Source of the DNA: Paguma larvata
Taxonomy: Eukaryota; Chordata; Mammalia; Carnivora; Viverridae
DNA: 64,000 nt
Assembly: GCA_030068075.1 (NCBI GenBank)
Contig: CM057826.1
Coordinates: forward strand, 109,719,746-109,783,745
Reading direction: 5' to 3'
The position numbers were made by a program, and so were the translations under genes. Shown one piece after another: positions 47,251-59,443 of this stretch. The notes under the pieces were generated by a model, which was given only the letters and a program-made list of their open reading frames with translations, was not told the origin of the DNA and did not search any database. Position 1 is the stretch's first letter; the number at the start of each line of letters is the position of its first letter.

Positions 47251-47256
47251 AATAAA
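47251..47256 (+). terminator. IL6ST: Candidate distal poly(A) signal AATAAA
   Basis: AAGAAATAAATTC followed within 30 nt by a T7 run and TCTGTGTATG, the usual arrangement of hexamer plus U/GU-rich downstream element. 3'-end sequencing would decide. Confidence 0.4.
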
Positions 47257-47616
47257 TTCTTGTTTAAATTTTTTTCTGTGTATGAGGACTACAATTTGAG
47301 GTCATTACAAATAATGTTTGAAAGAACAATATTTGTCACTACTGCTCTTGGGTCTTGAGTATGAACTAGATGCCTTCAGAGGGTTCTGTGGCTTTTTAAA
47401 TGTTCATTTAGCATGATGGAATAAGTTTTAGAAGAAAATCGATACACCGTCTTGGTCTTAAGAACACAGGATGGACTGAGAGATTGTAAATCTGGAAAAC
47501 TGGAAAATGAACCTGCCAAGATGAGTTCTGGAATCTCAACATCCTACCACCTCCCAGTGGATTTCTTTTTATCTTCTAATAGGGTGCCGAGGGACCAACC
47601 AAGTACAGAGGTAACC

Positions 47617-47629
47617 TGCCATCTAGTGG
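47617..47629 (-). promoter_or_regulatory. CTCF-type motif, minus strand
   Basis: On the minus strand CCACTAGATGGCA fits the CTCF core CCASYAGRKGGCR at every position. It lies in unique sequence just right of the probable IL6ST end, not in a SINE. Binding is inferred. Confidence 0.5.
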
Positions 47630-47984
47630 CCAGTCAGTGGCCACACGACTGGAGTCTCATCCAGCTTACCAGTGAGGCCTGAAGCCAGTGGATAGACAGC
47701 ATCACACTGCCATCCCGAGACGGCTGAGTGTAGTATGTGAAATTAAGTGAAGAGGTCCACTTGGAAGAAAATCTGGACTATTAGATTTGCACATTTTCAC
47801 CCGTTAACTGCCTCCTTTCACATATGTACTATGGGTTACAGAAATAATATCTTGGCTTTGTTTAAAAATCCTTCATTTGGCTCTACCAGGCTCAACCTTA
47901 CTTCTGTATTTGTCTAATCCTAATTATGCATCCAATACATCCTACTTCCAGAAGGGTTCCAGAGTTTCCTCAAAGCGTTTTCCC

Positions 47985-48895
47985 AATCAACAAAAGTAAT
48001 AGGCAACTGACAGAGTGGGAAAAGATCGTGGCAAATGACATATCAGCTAAAGGATTAGTATCCAAAATCTATAACTCCCAAACTCTGCACCAAAAAACAA
48101 ATAATCCAGTAAAGAAATGGGCAGAAGATATGAATAGACACTTCTCCAAAGGTAACATCCAGATGGTCAAAAGACACATGAAACGATGCTCAATGTCACT
48201 CATCGTGAGGGAAACACAAATCAAAACCACACTGAAATACCACCTTACACCGTTCAGAGTGGCTAAAATGAGCAAATCAGTAAATTATAGATGCTGGCGA
48301 GGATGTGGAGAAACAGGCACCCTCTTACACTGTTGGTGGGAATGCAAAATGGTGCAGCCACTCTGGAAAATGGTGTGGAGGGTCCTCAAAAAAATGGAAA
48401 TAGAACTACCCTATGACCCAGCAATAGCACTGCTAGGAATTTACCCAAGAGACACAGGAGTGCTGATGCAGAAAGAGAGTAAGTGTCCATTCCATCAACT
48501 GACGAATGGATAAAGAAGATGTGGTATATATACACAATGGAATACTATGCAGCAATGAGAAAGAATGAAATCTGGCCATTGTAGCAACGTGGATGGAACT
48601 GGAGGGTATTATGCTGAGTGAAAGAAGTCGGTCAGAGAAAGACATACCATATGTTTTCACACATAGGTGGCTTTTGAGACACTTAGAAGACCATGGGGGA
48701 GGGGAAGAGGAGGAAAAAAAAGTCACAGAGAGGGAGGGAGACAAAACCTAAGAGACTCTTAAATACTAAGAACAAACTGAGGGTTGAAGGGGGGTATGGG
48801 AGAGGGGAGGGTGGGTGGTGGGCATTGAGGAGGGCAGGTGGGATGAGCACTGGATGTTGTATCGAAGACTATTTGACAATAAATTAGGAGAAAAA
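47985..48895 (+). mobile_element. 5'-truncated feline L1
   Basis: Last part of ORF2 ([38 protein letters not shown]), then 3' UTR text (GAATACTATGCAGCAATGAG, AACTGGAGGGTATTATGCTG) ending GACAATAAATTAG. The frame is open for 195 codons but is a fragment, with no reverse transcriptase core. Confidence 0.92.
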
Positions 48896-48904
48896 TCTTT
48901 AAAT

Positions 48905-49976
48905 TCAAAGTTCAACATGTATTTTTATAGTTATTCTCTCCCAGCAGCTACGGGTTTTAAACAGAAGGCATGGCATAGCTTGGTTTCAGAAATCTGTGAA
49001 CATTCAACATCTGATTTTTTTTACTTTTATTCTTTGTCACCATAGTTATGTCCTTTAACATGTCAGAAAAGTCTAACTAGAAGGGTATCGTTCCTGAACG
49101 TTTTTTAGTGAGAATTCTCTTCCACTTAAATGCTATTTCTGTATCCACATATACATTTGTATGAAACTGGAATTTTATGGGGATAACATGGTGAAATATA
49201 TAGTGGTAATCCTCACACGCAAAAGTAAGGAAAAAAACCTACCTCGGATGAAGCGTCTGTCTCTCCCACTGCCTCATCATCCAGGGCTCTGCACAATCCT
49301 TTAGAAACAGAGCAGGCAGAGTAACCCAGCCATCGGTAATTTTTCCCCAAGAGACCCATCTTTGGACTCAGACCAGACACCCTTTGCTAGAACAATCTTA
49401 ATGAATGGGTCCATGCTACAACCATGTAGTACACATGTAGTACATGTAGTACACATGTAGTACACATGTAGTAAACATGTAGTACACATAAGTACACATC
49501 TGGATCCTGTCCCTATAAGAAACTCTTTTCCATCCAGTTTTGGCAAAATTCAGGAGAAGCCTGTGGTCTAACTTTTAAAAGAATGAATATAAATTTCTCT
49601 GGAATTGGTCCTATAAGCTTCCAGAAAGGCGATCATGTCTTTAAATGAATGGCCTAAAAGGACATTTAAGTAAAAAGATACTCAAAGGCACTGAGATTTC
49701 CCAACAGAAAACCAATTCTGCATGAGCCAAGACTCAAAGGGCGGCCACTCTTTACCCAGTCGGTATGGATTGACCCCTTCTTCAATCTACACTTAGGAAC
49801 ACCTGGGCTACCCAGCAGACATCAGAGCCTAGAAAACAACCCATGAGAAAATCAAACTTCCATATATACCATTTTGACTAGAAACTATTGGCTGCTCACG
49901 TTGCTGGGGTGCACGTTCCCTGCATGCCCAAGACATTTCTCGTTACCTACTGGGGCACAGGCTGCTGCGGGCATGT
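48905..49976. other. Intergenic, nothing else recognised
   Basis: Apart from the 12-bp tandem repeat, no gene, RNA or repeat family is visible to me. Confidence 0.5.
49421..49500. repeat. 12-bp tandem repeat (CATGTAGTACAC)n
   Basis: Five or more units of CATGTAGTACAC with single-base variants and shortened units, in intergenic DNA. Confidence 0.9.
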
Positions 49977-50155
49977 AAAGGCTCAGTCAGTTAAGCATCT
50001 GTTTCAGCTCAGGTCGTGACCTCCCGGTTTATGGGTTCGGGCTCCATGTGAGGCACTTGACAAACCGCTCAGAGCCTGGAGCCTGCTTCGGATTCTCTGT
50101 CTCCCTCTGTCTCTACCTCTCACACTCTCTCTCAAAAATAAACATAAAAAAAAGT
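49977..50155 (+). mobile_element. Feline tRNA-Lys SINE, missing its first bases
   Basis: GGCTCAGTCAGTTAAGCATC, GAGCCTGGAGCCTGCTTCGG, CT-rich middle, AAAAATAAACATAAAAAAAA tail. Confidence 0.9.
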
Positions 50156-50920
50156 ACAAGGTAAGTATCAACATTACTGACAGACACAGACTCAGGTTTA
50201 ACAACTTGCTCAGGATCGTATGCTAGGCAAGTAGCAGAATGGGGTCCCAACTTTAACCTGACCCCAAGGCCCATATCCTTTGCTGTGTATAGCAACTATC
50301 CTCAAATGCTTTTAGGGAAAACCTTGATGACTGGCATGCCTGTGGCTGGCTTGCACAATGACTCACTTATTTCCTAGACCTTGCTAAGTCTGCTGAGTTC
50401 CTCTCCCCTTTCCTGCCTCCCCATCACCATCTATTGCCCTCAAGCTTCCCCCTCCCCAGCCCTGAGCCCAGAGTAGTGTTTCTCAGTCAGGATCCCCTTA
50501 CGCCCTCGTGTGAGTTACCTCTGAAGCCACCCTTCCCCCCGACACCCAGCTCATGCATTTGCTCTAAACCCATACAGCAATACATAAAAGGGAGGTAACT
50601 GTACTGGAATTTAAGTAAAAACTTATTAAATGAAACAAAACGAAACAAATGGGAAGTACACGTGTCCCTCTTTCCTCAGCAGAATGCATTTTAACAAGAC
50701 TCCTACAGTCTCATTTGGCCAAAGAAAAGGTCACCTAATGGTGGAACCTGGCCCATTGCAGCTAGTGACAAAAGGAGGCAAGACACCTTTCCTGTCCCAG
50801 GTCATTCTGCTATAGACTGCCCACTTCAGCAGCCATGTGCACATAACCATCCCCATTTGTCCACCTCTAGGGCCTCTCCTTCAGGCAGCTTCCGGCTACT
50901 TCCACCCATCTCCTGCCGAT

Positions 50921-50937
50921 CCACTAGGGGGCAGCAC
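50921..50937 (+). promoter_or_regulatory. CTCF-type motif, plus strand
   Basis: CCACTAGGGGGCAGCAC is an essentially perfect CTCF core. It points away from the minus-strand motif at 47617. Binding is inferred. Confidence 0.65.
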
Positions 50938-50949
50938 TGGCAACATGAA

Positions 50950-51420
50950 AGGCCTGCTGTTGTCCACCTATTCTGACCTTATGGCCAACATTTGCTTTTC
51001 CGGCTCCATCATCTTACCTGGTCCTGCTGTGCCTCTCCTTCCGGCCTCATGTAGGCTCCTCTCTAGATATACACTCTCCAGATGCTGGAACGCACTGTTT
51101 TCTCTTACCTCCCACCCTGTGCATGTGATTTCTTCTCAAATGTCCTCCTAGTCTCAGTCCCTTGCTTAGCTAGAAAACTCTTACTTCTTAATGAAGAAGA
51201 AACTCAAACGGATCCTCCTGAATGAGACCATTTGTTCTCCTCTCTCCCTGGACTTAAGGGCCTTCTGTGTCCTGAGACCACACTGATGGCCAGTGTTTGC
51301 CTCTCTCTGATCTAGGATCTATACTGCCTGAGGGAAGGTTCCCTTTTTTTTTTTTTTTTTTTTTTTTTTTCATCTCCCAGTCTCTAGGGAGATATAGGTG
51401 CTTGGTAGCTCTTGCTTAGA
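50950..51420 (+). mobile_element. Probable L2 relic
   Basis: CTCACCACCC-like protein-poor text, GATGCTGGAACGCACTG, TCTTCTCAAATGTCCTCCTAG and, after a T27 run at 51344-51370, GATATAGGTGCTTGGTAGCTC resemble L2 3'-end phrases in order. Low certainty. Confidence 0.4.
51344..51370. repeat. (T)27 homopolymer
   Basis: Uninterrupted run of T in intergenic DNA, too long to be certain of its true length. Confidence 0.95.
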
Positions 51421-54400
51421 GGAAGAAATGAGGGCATGAGTAGACAGAACAGATTTCCTAATTTGTTAATGATTTTTTTTTTAGCACCTGTGTCAGGTTG
51501 AGATTTGCCCTCCTTCTCTACCTCCAACATGAAAGCATCTCCTAATTCCCATTCCTGTCCACCAAGGGCTTAAAAACTTTTTTTAGTAACATATATACTC
51601 AGCATGTCAAAAAACAAAAACCAAGAAAAGTTCAAGCCAGGATGGATCCTTACAGAACATCTTGTTCTATCTCCTTATTCCGCAGACAAGGACCATAAGA
51701 AAACAGACAAGTGAATGTTCCCACACCACACGAGGGAAAAACTCAATTTGGAGGGGTTATAGCAGAAAAAGACAACAGCCCTGCCCCCAGAAGTTATTTT
51801 CTGGAGAGAAAGATCAAATAAACACTTAGGATTTAGCCTTAGCCTTAAAAACAAAAAAAAAAAGGTTGGGTAAACCATGTTCTTGGTTACCTCAGGGCTT
51901 GAATATAGGGCAGCCCCAAATACAGAGTGAGCTCCCTTTTTTCAGGAAGATCTAAAGAAACTTTTGAACATGAATGTATAAATTTTATAAATGTTGATTA
52001 AACATCTAGATGTCTACCTACAGTTGCAACTTTAAATAAGACAATATCCAAAGCAGGAATATAAAATATTGATTTTTTTCACTCATACTTATGAAATTAT
52101 TCACATCTTTGCATACTCATGGATAATAGGGGTTTTCCTTGTCATCACCAGTAACTCTTTTTGAATCATCAGCACGGTTTTCCAGAGCTCATCCACATAG
52201 TTGTCTGAGACACAGCGTGATGAAGCTGTCTTCGGAAACAGTCTGCTAAGTCTTAAATATCCAATGATGTAATATTAACAGTTACCCAATTATCTCAGAC
52301 GTGCAAATCAATGTATCATCTCCATAAGGTAACTGCTTACCATTTGCTTTTTAAAAGGGTCTTTAAAAAAAACTTCTTTCAATTGAAATCAAATATATTT
52401 AAGAGTGAGACCATACCGCAGGAGTAATTACTCAATCTTTGGGGTTTTCTTCTGGCTCCTTTTATGCCAATTCTTCCAGTGATCTCCACCCAAACTCTCA
52501 AACTAAGCATGATTGAGGTCATTTTGGTAAATGGGTATTTCCCAAACACTCTTATTTTCAAAGTAATTGAGAGAGAATCTGTAATAAGAGACACTTTTCT
52601 GGGAAGTGATTTTAGGGAAAACACTCATTTTATATTCAGGCAAAAATCTGTTCACCAGGCATGCCTTCCTGGAAGAAAAGAACTTTCTATAAAACTCTGA
52701 AGAAGTTATGGGCATGGATGAGTTAAAGGAGAGGGACACATATAAGCACATTGCCCTCAAGGTAATGCTGCCTCACTGCTCGGGGTCCGATTCGACTATA
52801 ATTCTTTTTGTCATATGAGGTTTAAATTTCAAAGCTGGACAAAAAGAATTTTGTGACCTCTCTAGCACCCAGACATTAATGTGGGCCCTACTTCCAACCG
52901 ACAGCCAAAATGTGATTTTCTCAAGCAATCAAAGACTCATTACTCCCAGGCTGGCCACAGTCAAAGTGACCTTCAATCCACAGTCACAGGCGTGGGAGAG
53001 ACTATCCTGCACTTTTTCTACTCCCAGGACAGAAACAGGAACGCCTCATAGCTCTCTGACCTCAATGGAGGAGGAAGGTTTAAGAGAGATATCTACCTGC
53101 AACCTTTTTAATGAATTTGAAGCAAACTTTGAACAGGATTCTCTTCTGGGAGAATTTCAGGCTCCCCAACTGGGCAAGCGGAATGACTAGGAGGAGATTA
53201 TTCTAGAACTTGACTGAGGAATGGACAAGAGAGGGTAAAACCTGGATGGGAAACTGTTACGGAAAATTTTATTAATGCTGATGAAGACTGATGGGGGCTT
53301 AGTCCTGCCTGGAGAACAGGAAGGCAAAGACAGCCCATAAAACATCCCAGAAGTCACAATGCCCATCAGGAAAGAAGGAAACAAAAGGTACCTGGGTAAA
53401 TGAGCCAAGGAGCTGAGGGGCAGGATACACTCCTTTTACTGCTGTGGATGGTGTGTCTAAAGAGAAAAATACTGCAGAGAATGAGGGAAGCCTAAGGCGC
53501 TAGGTCTCTGGCTTATGACGCCAAGCCCTGTCTCCCCCCTTTAGTACTGGCAGGTTTCTGTCTTGGGGAGGCAATTTTTTTTTTTATTTTAGGAGCTCGT
53601 GTCTATGCCATATCTCTGGCTATGCCCACTAGTTGGGAAGGATGAAACCAACAGGAAGGAAGGGTTTCCTGGGTGTGACTAGATAGGGAACCTCGCAAAG
53701 GTGAGGTAACACCACACTTTCACCCAAGGGTGTCTCCAGGCAACTACTAATGGCAAAGAGCTAAAAGAGAGCTCACTTTCTTTTTTAAGACAATCATAGT
53801 CACTACCCCTGCCCAATCAATATCTGCCTTTATCCCTCTTCCTATGTTCCAGCATCAACTGCCTAACCTTCAGGAACACTGCTCTGAGACCAAAGGCTTC
53901 ATCTGAAGTTGTTCGTGGAAAGCATCAAGGAAGATGGTAGCGATGGGATAGGAAAATGTGGGACTCTGGCCCAGCCGGTCCCCAGGCTTTCAGTAACAGC
54001 CGGGTTCACACCACACCCAATTTAGCCATCCCCAATTACACAGATAGACCCACACAGAAATGAACAAACAATGCAAGATCCATCGGAATCAGAGTGGGCT
54101 TCAGAGGCACACTAACTTTGTACCACTTCTCTGACCCTCATCTACCTTATCTATAATAACAATATGCATATGCCAACCAATTGGACAACCTATAAGACAT
54201 GAATAAATTCCTATACAGCAACTTCTCCAGAAGAACTCAGGGCTGAATGAACTGCTTTTGCCCGACAAAGGACAGAGGGAGACGGGGCGGGGGGGGGGGG
54301 GGACACAATAATGACAAGACCCCCAGCCCCAATGCCACAAAGTACAGTAGGGAGGGATATCACTGAGGGGCCCACACGGAGATTCATCTAACCTGGGGCA

Positions 54401-54430
54401 CAGCAAACAAAACATCTGTTTAAAGGGCAA
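51421..54430. other. Intergenic, nothing recognised
   Basis: No exon of IL31RA or any other gene could be matched on either strand. Open frames at 52379-52760 (minus) and 52879-53190 (plus) resemble no protein I know. A 14-G run lies at 54289-54302. Confidence 0.45.
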
Positions 54431-57400
54431 CTAGACTGTAAGTGAAGGAAACCTGTCTAGTAACCCTGGATCATCCCCTAAATGGTGGGAGAGCTGCTGC
54501 GACTTTCTCCAGAACTGGAGGTGCTGGTGAGTACACTGTTTACACTGCCCTCCTCCTTGACGGTGCAGATGCAAGCAAGATCCAGGCACTCTGGCTGGCT
54601 TTCTGCTTGGTGAGCCCCAGTCCCTTAGCCCATACCAGCCCCAGCCACCTCCTCAAGGCAACACCCTCAATCATGTAACCTGAGCTATAGCCATCCCACT
54701 AAGGCTGCCCTGGGGCAGTACACAGTGGAAAATCTTCAGCCTATACCCACTAGAACTCCTCCATTCTTCCAGGTGTCCCTTGCAAAAAGGGCCTTGGCCA
54801 GTGCCTGCCATGGTTCCAGCCATCCTTCCAGCGTGGGCCTGGCATGGAGCACCCTAGGATCTGCCAGGCCACACACACATCAGCTCCATCCATCCCAACA
54901 TGACACCCCCTATGAGGAATGCCCCAGCCCATGCTTGGTGCAGCTGTAGACATCCCAGCAGGATGGCCCCAGCATGGAGAGACCTAGGACCCTGGCCCAC
55001 ACCTGCCTAGATCCAGCCAATCAACCAAAGCTGCCAGGCCTGTGCAGTTTACACAAGGGAATTCCTACACAAGCCCAATCCTTCAAGAAAAAGAGGCAGA
55101 TGTTTCACCTATTTCATAAGAACAAAGTCAAAAAAACCCGAAAAGACAGAGAAATATGCCACACACAACAACACAAAACTTCAGAAGAACTAAACGAAAT
55201 GGAGATAAACAATCTACCTGATAAAGAGTTGAAAGTATGGTCACAAAGATACTCGTTCAACTTGAGAGAAGAGTGGATGAACTCAGTGAGAACTTCAAAA
55301 AAGGGACAGAAAATATAAAAAAGAACCAAACAGTGTTGAAGAATGTAATAACTGAAATGAAGAACACACTAAAAGGAATCAACAGATTAGAAAATGCAGA
55401 AAAGATGAGTAATCTGGAAAATAGGAAATAGTGGAAAGCTCCCAAGCTGAATGGTTAAAAAAAAAAAAAAAAAGAATTTTAAAAAATGATGATAGGGTAA
55501 GGGAACTCTGGGACAGCATCGAGCATGTACACATTCACATTATAGGGGTCCCAGAGGAAGAAAAGAAAGACAAATGGGCAAAAAACTTATTTGAAAAAAT
55601 AATAGCTGAAAACTTCCCTAATCTAGGGAAGGAAACACATCCAGCTACAAGAAAGACAGTGACCATCAAACAAGATGAACCCAAGGAAAATGATGTCAAG
55701 ACACATAGTAATTAAAATGGCAAAACTTAAAGAAAGAAAATCTTAAAATCAAAAGAAAAGCAACTGGTCATGTACAAGGGAAGCCCCACAAGGCTATCAG
55801 CGGATTTTGCAGCAGAAATTTTGCAGGCCAGAAGAGAGTAGCAGGAAATATTCAAAACCAAAAAGGCAAAAACCAACAACTAACAGGCAAGAGGGTCATT
55901 CAAAATGGAAAAGACAGTTTTCCAGACAAGCAAAAGTTAAAGGAGTTCATTCATCACCACTAAACAAGCCTTCTAAGAACTATAAGTGGACCTCTTTAAC
56001 CAAAAAGAAAAAACCCTAACTAGAATTAAGAAAATAAGGAAAGGAAAAAACTTCACTGGAAAATGCAAATATATAATGGTAAAAGATTACTTATAAAGCT
56101 AGTATGAGGGTTAAAGGATAAAAATAATAAAATCAATTTATTAAAAGAAATCAGGAGATTCAATAAAAGTGTGTAGTATGATATTCTATAAAAATAGTGT
56201 GGAGGGAAATGCTTAAAAACTATTGCTTTCATATGTGTTCAAATTTAAGTGACCATCAACTTAATACAGACATATTATATATACTTAGGATGTAATATAT
56301 GAACATGGTAACCCCAAAACAAACCTGTAACAGATACACAAAATAAAAAGAAAGCCAAGAATAACACTGCATATAGTTATCAATCACAAATTAAGAGAGG
56401 AAAGAGGGACATAGAACAGAACTGCAAAAACAACCAGAAAACAATGAAATGGCAGTAAGTACATAACAATTAATGATTACTTTAAATGTAAATAGTGTAA
56501 ATACTCCAGTCAAAAGACAGGATATATTGACAGATTGATAGAATGGACTAAAAAAAAAAAAAGACTCATCTATATGCTGCCTACAAGAAACTCACTCTAC
56601 ATATAAAGACAAATACAGACTAAAAGTGAAGGAAAGGAAAAAGATATTTTATTTGAATTGGGAAAAAAAAAAGGTGGGGCATCAAGACTTACACAAAATC
56701 GATTTTAAAACAAAGGCTGTAATAATAGACAATAAAGGGCATTGCATAATGATAAAGGGATATAACACTTTTAAGTGTCTATAACCCCAACATAGGAGCA
56801 CCTAAATACAGTAAGGGAGAAGTAGACATAAAATGAGAAAGTGACAGTAGTACAGTGTAAGTGGATTTTTACCCACTAACACTCAGAGAGAAAAATCAGT
56901 AAGAAAATGTGGCTTTGAATGACAAGTCACACTAGATGGATCTAACATATACATAGAACACTGCATTTAAAAACAGCAAAGCGCACATTCCGTTCAAAAG
57001 CATATGGAACATTTTCCAGGATAGATCATGTATTAGGCCATATGACAAGTCTCAATAAATTTATGCAGACTGAAATGATATCAAGCATTTTTTTTTCCAA
57101 CCACAATGGTAAGAACCAACTAGAAATCAATTACAAGAAAAAAAACCACCAATATATGGAAGCTAAACAATATGCTATTAAACAACAAATGGGTCAACGA
57201 AAAAATTTTAAAGGAAATAAAAAAAATATCTGAAGACAAATGAAAATGGACACTTGATGGCTCAAAATCTTTGGGAAGTAGCAAAAGCTGTTCGAAGAGG
57301 GAATTTTATAGTAATACAGGTCTATCTAAGAAACAAAAAAACAAAAATCTCAAAATACTGACTTTAGTGGAAGAGAGGGAATAATAAAGATCGGTACAAA

Positions 57401-57830
57401 AATAAATGAAATAGAAACTTTTTAAAATTACAGAAAAGATCATTGAAACCAGGAGCTGATTCTTTGAAAAGATAAGGTAAATTGATAAACTTTGCCAGAC
57501 TCATAAAGAAAAAAAATGGGGGGCGGGGGCGCCTGGGTGGCTCAGTTGGTTAAGCAGCTGACTTGGGCTCAGGTCATGATCTCGCAGTCTGTGGGTTCGG
57601 GTCCCGCATCAGGCTCTGTGCTGATGGCTCAGATCCCAGAGCCTGCTTCAGATTCTGGGTCTGCCTCTCTCTCTCTGCCCTTTCCCTGCTCACACTCTGT
57701 TTCTATGTCTCTCAAAAATAAATAAAAACGTTAAAAAAATTTAAAAAAAAGAAAAAAAAGAAAAAAAAAGAAAAAAATGGGTAGGGCTCATATAAATAAA
57801 ATCAGAAATCAAAGAGAAGCTACAGGAGAG
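54430..57830 (+). mobile_element. Old L1 (copy A), 5' UTR, ORF1 and early ORF2 remains
   Basis: GC-rich promoter-like part (54430-55080), broken ORF1 frames (coiled-coil-like stretch at 55237-55431; RELWDSIEHVHIHIIGVPEE at 55497-55556), then early ORF2 text (ACTATATGCTGCC-like near 56570; ATCATGTATTAGGCCATATG near 57026). Split by the SINE at 57526 and cut off where copy B begins. Left boundary approximate. Confidence 0.75.
57526..57775 (+). mobile_element. Feline tRNA-Lys SINE
   Basis: GGGGGCGCCTGGGTGGCTCAG head and an extended A/GA-rich tail; inserted in L1 copy A. Confidence 0.92.
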
Positions 57831-59412
57831 GAAGATGGCAACAAAGCAGGAGGACGCGAGGCTTGTCTAGTGCCATGAACACAACTAGATAACTATCAAA
57901 TCATCCTAAATACCCCAGAAATAAAACTGAAGAGTGACAGAACAAACTTCACAATTAAAGGGAAAGAAGAGGCCACATTGAAGAAGTTAGGAAGTGTGGA
58001 GATGTGGTTTACGGGAGAAATGGGTGCTACGGAAAGGAGGGAACTACAGTCACAGAGAAGGGCAAGAGAGAGAGGAGCACACATACCAACACACGAGGAG
58101 AATGTTTCCCCAAAGTCCTTGGCTTGGAAATGAGAGGGGCTGAATCTCTTGAGTTATAATCATCAGGGCTTAAAGCCTAGAGTTTCGAAGGTCATCTGGC
58201 TTGGCTGGAACGGAGCTAGGAGGGCAGTGCGCTGCTCCTGGAGAGAAGGCAGGCAAACGATCCTGGGGCAGACAGCCTGGAAACGGTGATCTAAAGGACG
58301 CCTGGGGTAGAGTGGGGAGATTATTAGCTCTTCTCTGAGCATGTCATTGAGGAAATAAAGGAATTGGCCAGCACCATTTCCTTCCTCTGCCCCTCAACAC
58401 GAACACAGAGCCACCTGCATGCATCAGGCCCCCACCTCCCTGTGCTCTGCCGGGACTGTTCTTCTCAGTCATGCTAGCCTCAGTCACAACACAGCAACTC
58501 CCCCCGCTCAGAAGACCAGCAAAAACCCCTGCCCACACCAGAAGATTTCAAAATCTCCCAACCAGTAATTTCAAAACAAAGACTACAATAAGAGACATAC
58601 CAGGACACTATATAATTATAAAGGGACAATCCAACAAGAAGATATAACAATCGTACACACCCAACACAGAAGCACCCAAATACATTAGAAAGTTAGTAAC
58701 AAACAAAAAGGAAATAATCAATAATAATACATTAATAGTAAGGGACTTTTAACACCCCACTTATATAAATGGACGGATCATCTAAACAGAAAATCAACAA
58801 GGAACAATGCCTTTGAATGATACATTGGACCAGATGGATTTAATAGCTATATTCAGAACAATTCATCTTAAAACAGTGGAATACATATTCTTTCCAAGTG
58901 CACATGGAACATCCTCCAGAAGAGATCTCGTACTGGCCACAAAACAGGTCTCAACAAATACAAAAAGACTGAAGTCATAGTATGCACTTTTTCTGACTAC
59001 ATCACTATGAAACTACAAGTCAAGCACAAGAAAAAAATCTAGAAAGACCACAAATACATGGAAGTTAAAGAACATGCTACTATCCAATGAATGGGCCAAC
59101 CAGGAAATAAAAGAAGAAATAAAAAAGCACATGGAAACAAATGAAAACACAATGGCTCAAAACCTTTGAACAAAATACAGCAAAAGCAGTTCAAGAGAGA
59201 AGTTCATAGTAACACAGGCCTACCTCAAGAAGAAAAATCTTGGGGCGCCTGGGTGGCTCAGTTTGTTGAGCATCAGACTTTGGCTCAGGTTGTAATCTTT
59301 CGGTTCGTTAGTTTGAGTCCTGCGATGGGCTCTGTCTTGACAGCTTGGAGCCTGGAGCCTGTTTTGGATTCTATGTCTCCTTCTCTCTCTGCCCCTCCCC
59401 CACTCATGCTTG

Positions 59413-59443
<31 letters not shown>

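Larger units (their letters stand above)
43098..47280 (+). other. IL6ST: IL6ST 3' UTR (distal end uncertain)
   Basis: Begins after the TGA. It is low in repeats, with only a degraded SINE near 46300 and an A-run at 45661-45677. AATAAA hexamers occur at 43468, 44099 and 47251. The last is followed by a T-rich and then GT-rich stretch, a plausible distal poly(A) site. The human 3' UTR is longer (roughly 6 kb as I recall), so the true end may lie further right, beyond the L1 at 47985. Scattered ATTTA pentamers are present but no clustered AU-rich nonamer was seen. Confidence 0.55.

Noticed and set aside
47926..48513. 195-codon open frame as a gene
   Set aside because: It is the C-terminal part of L1 ORF2 in a 5'-truncated element.
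52100..53410. IL31RA exons on the minus strand
   Set aside because: No cytokine-receptor or IL31RA-like text was found in the open frames on either strand.
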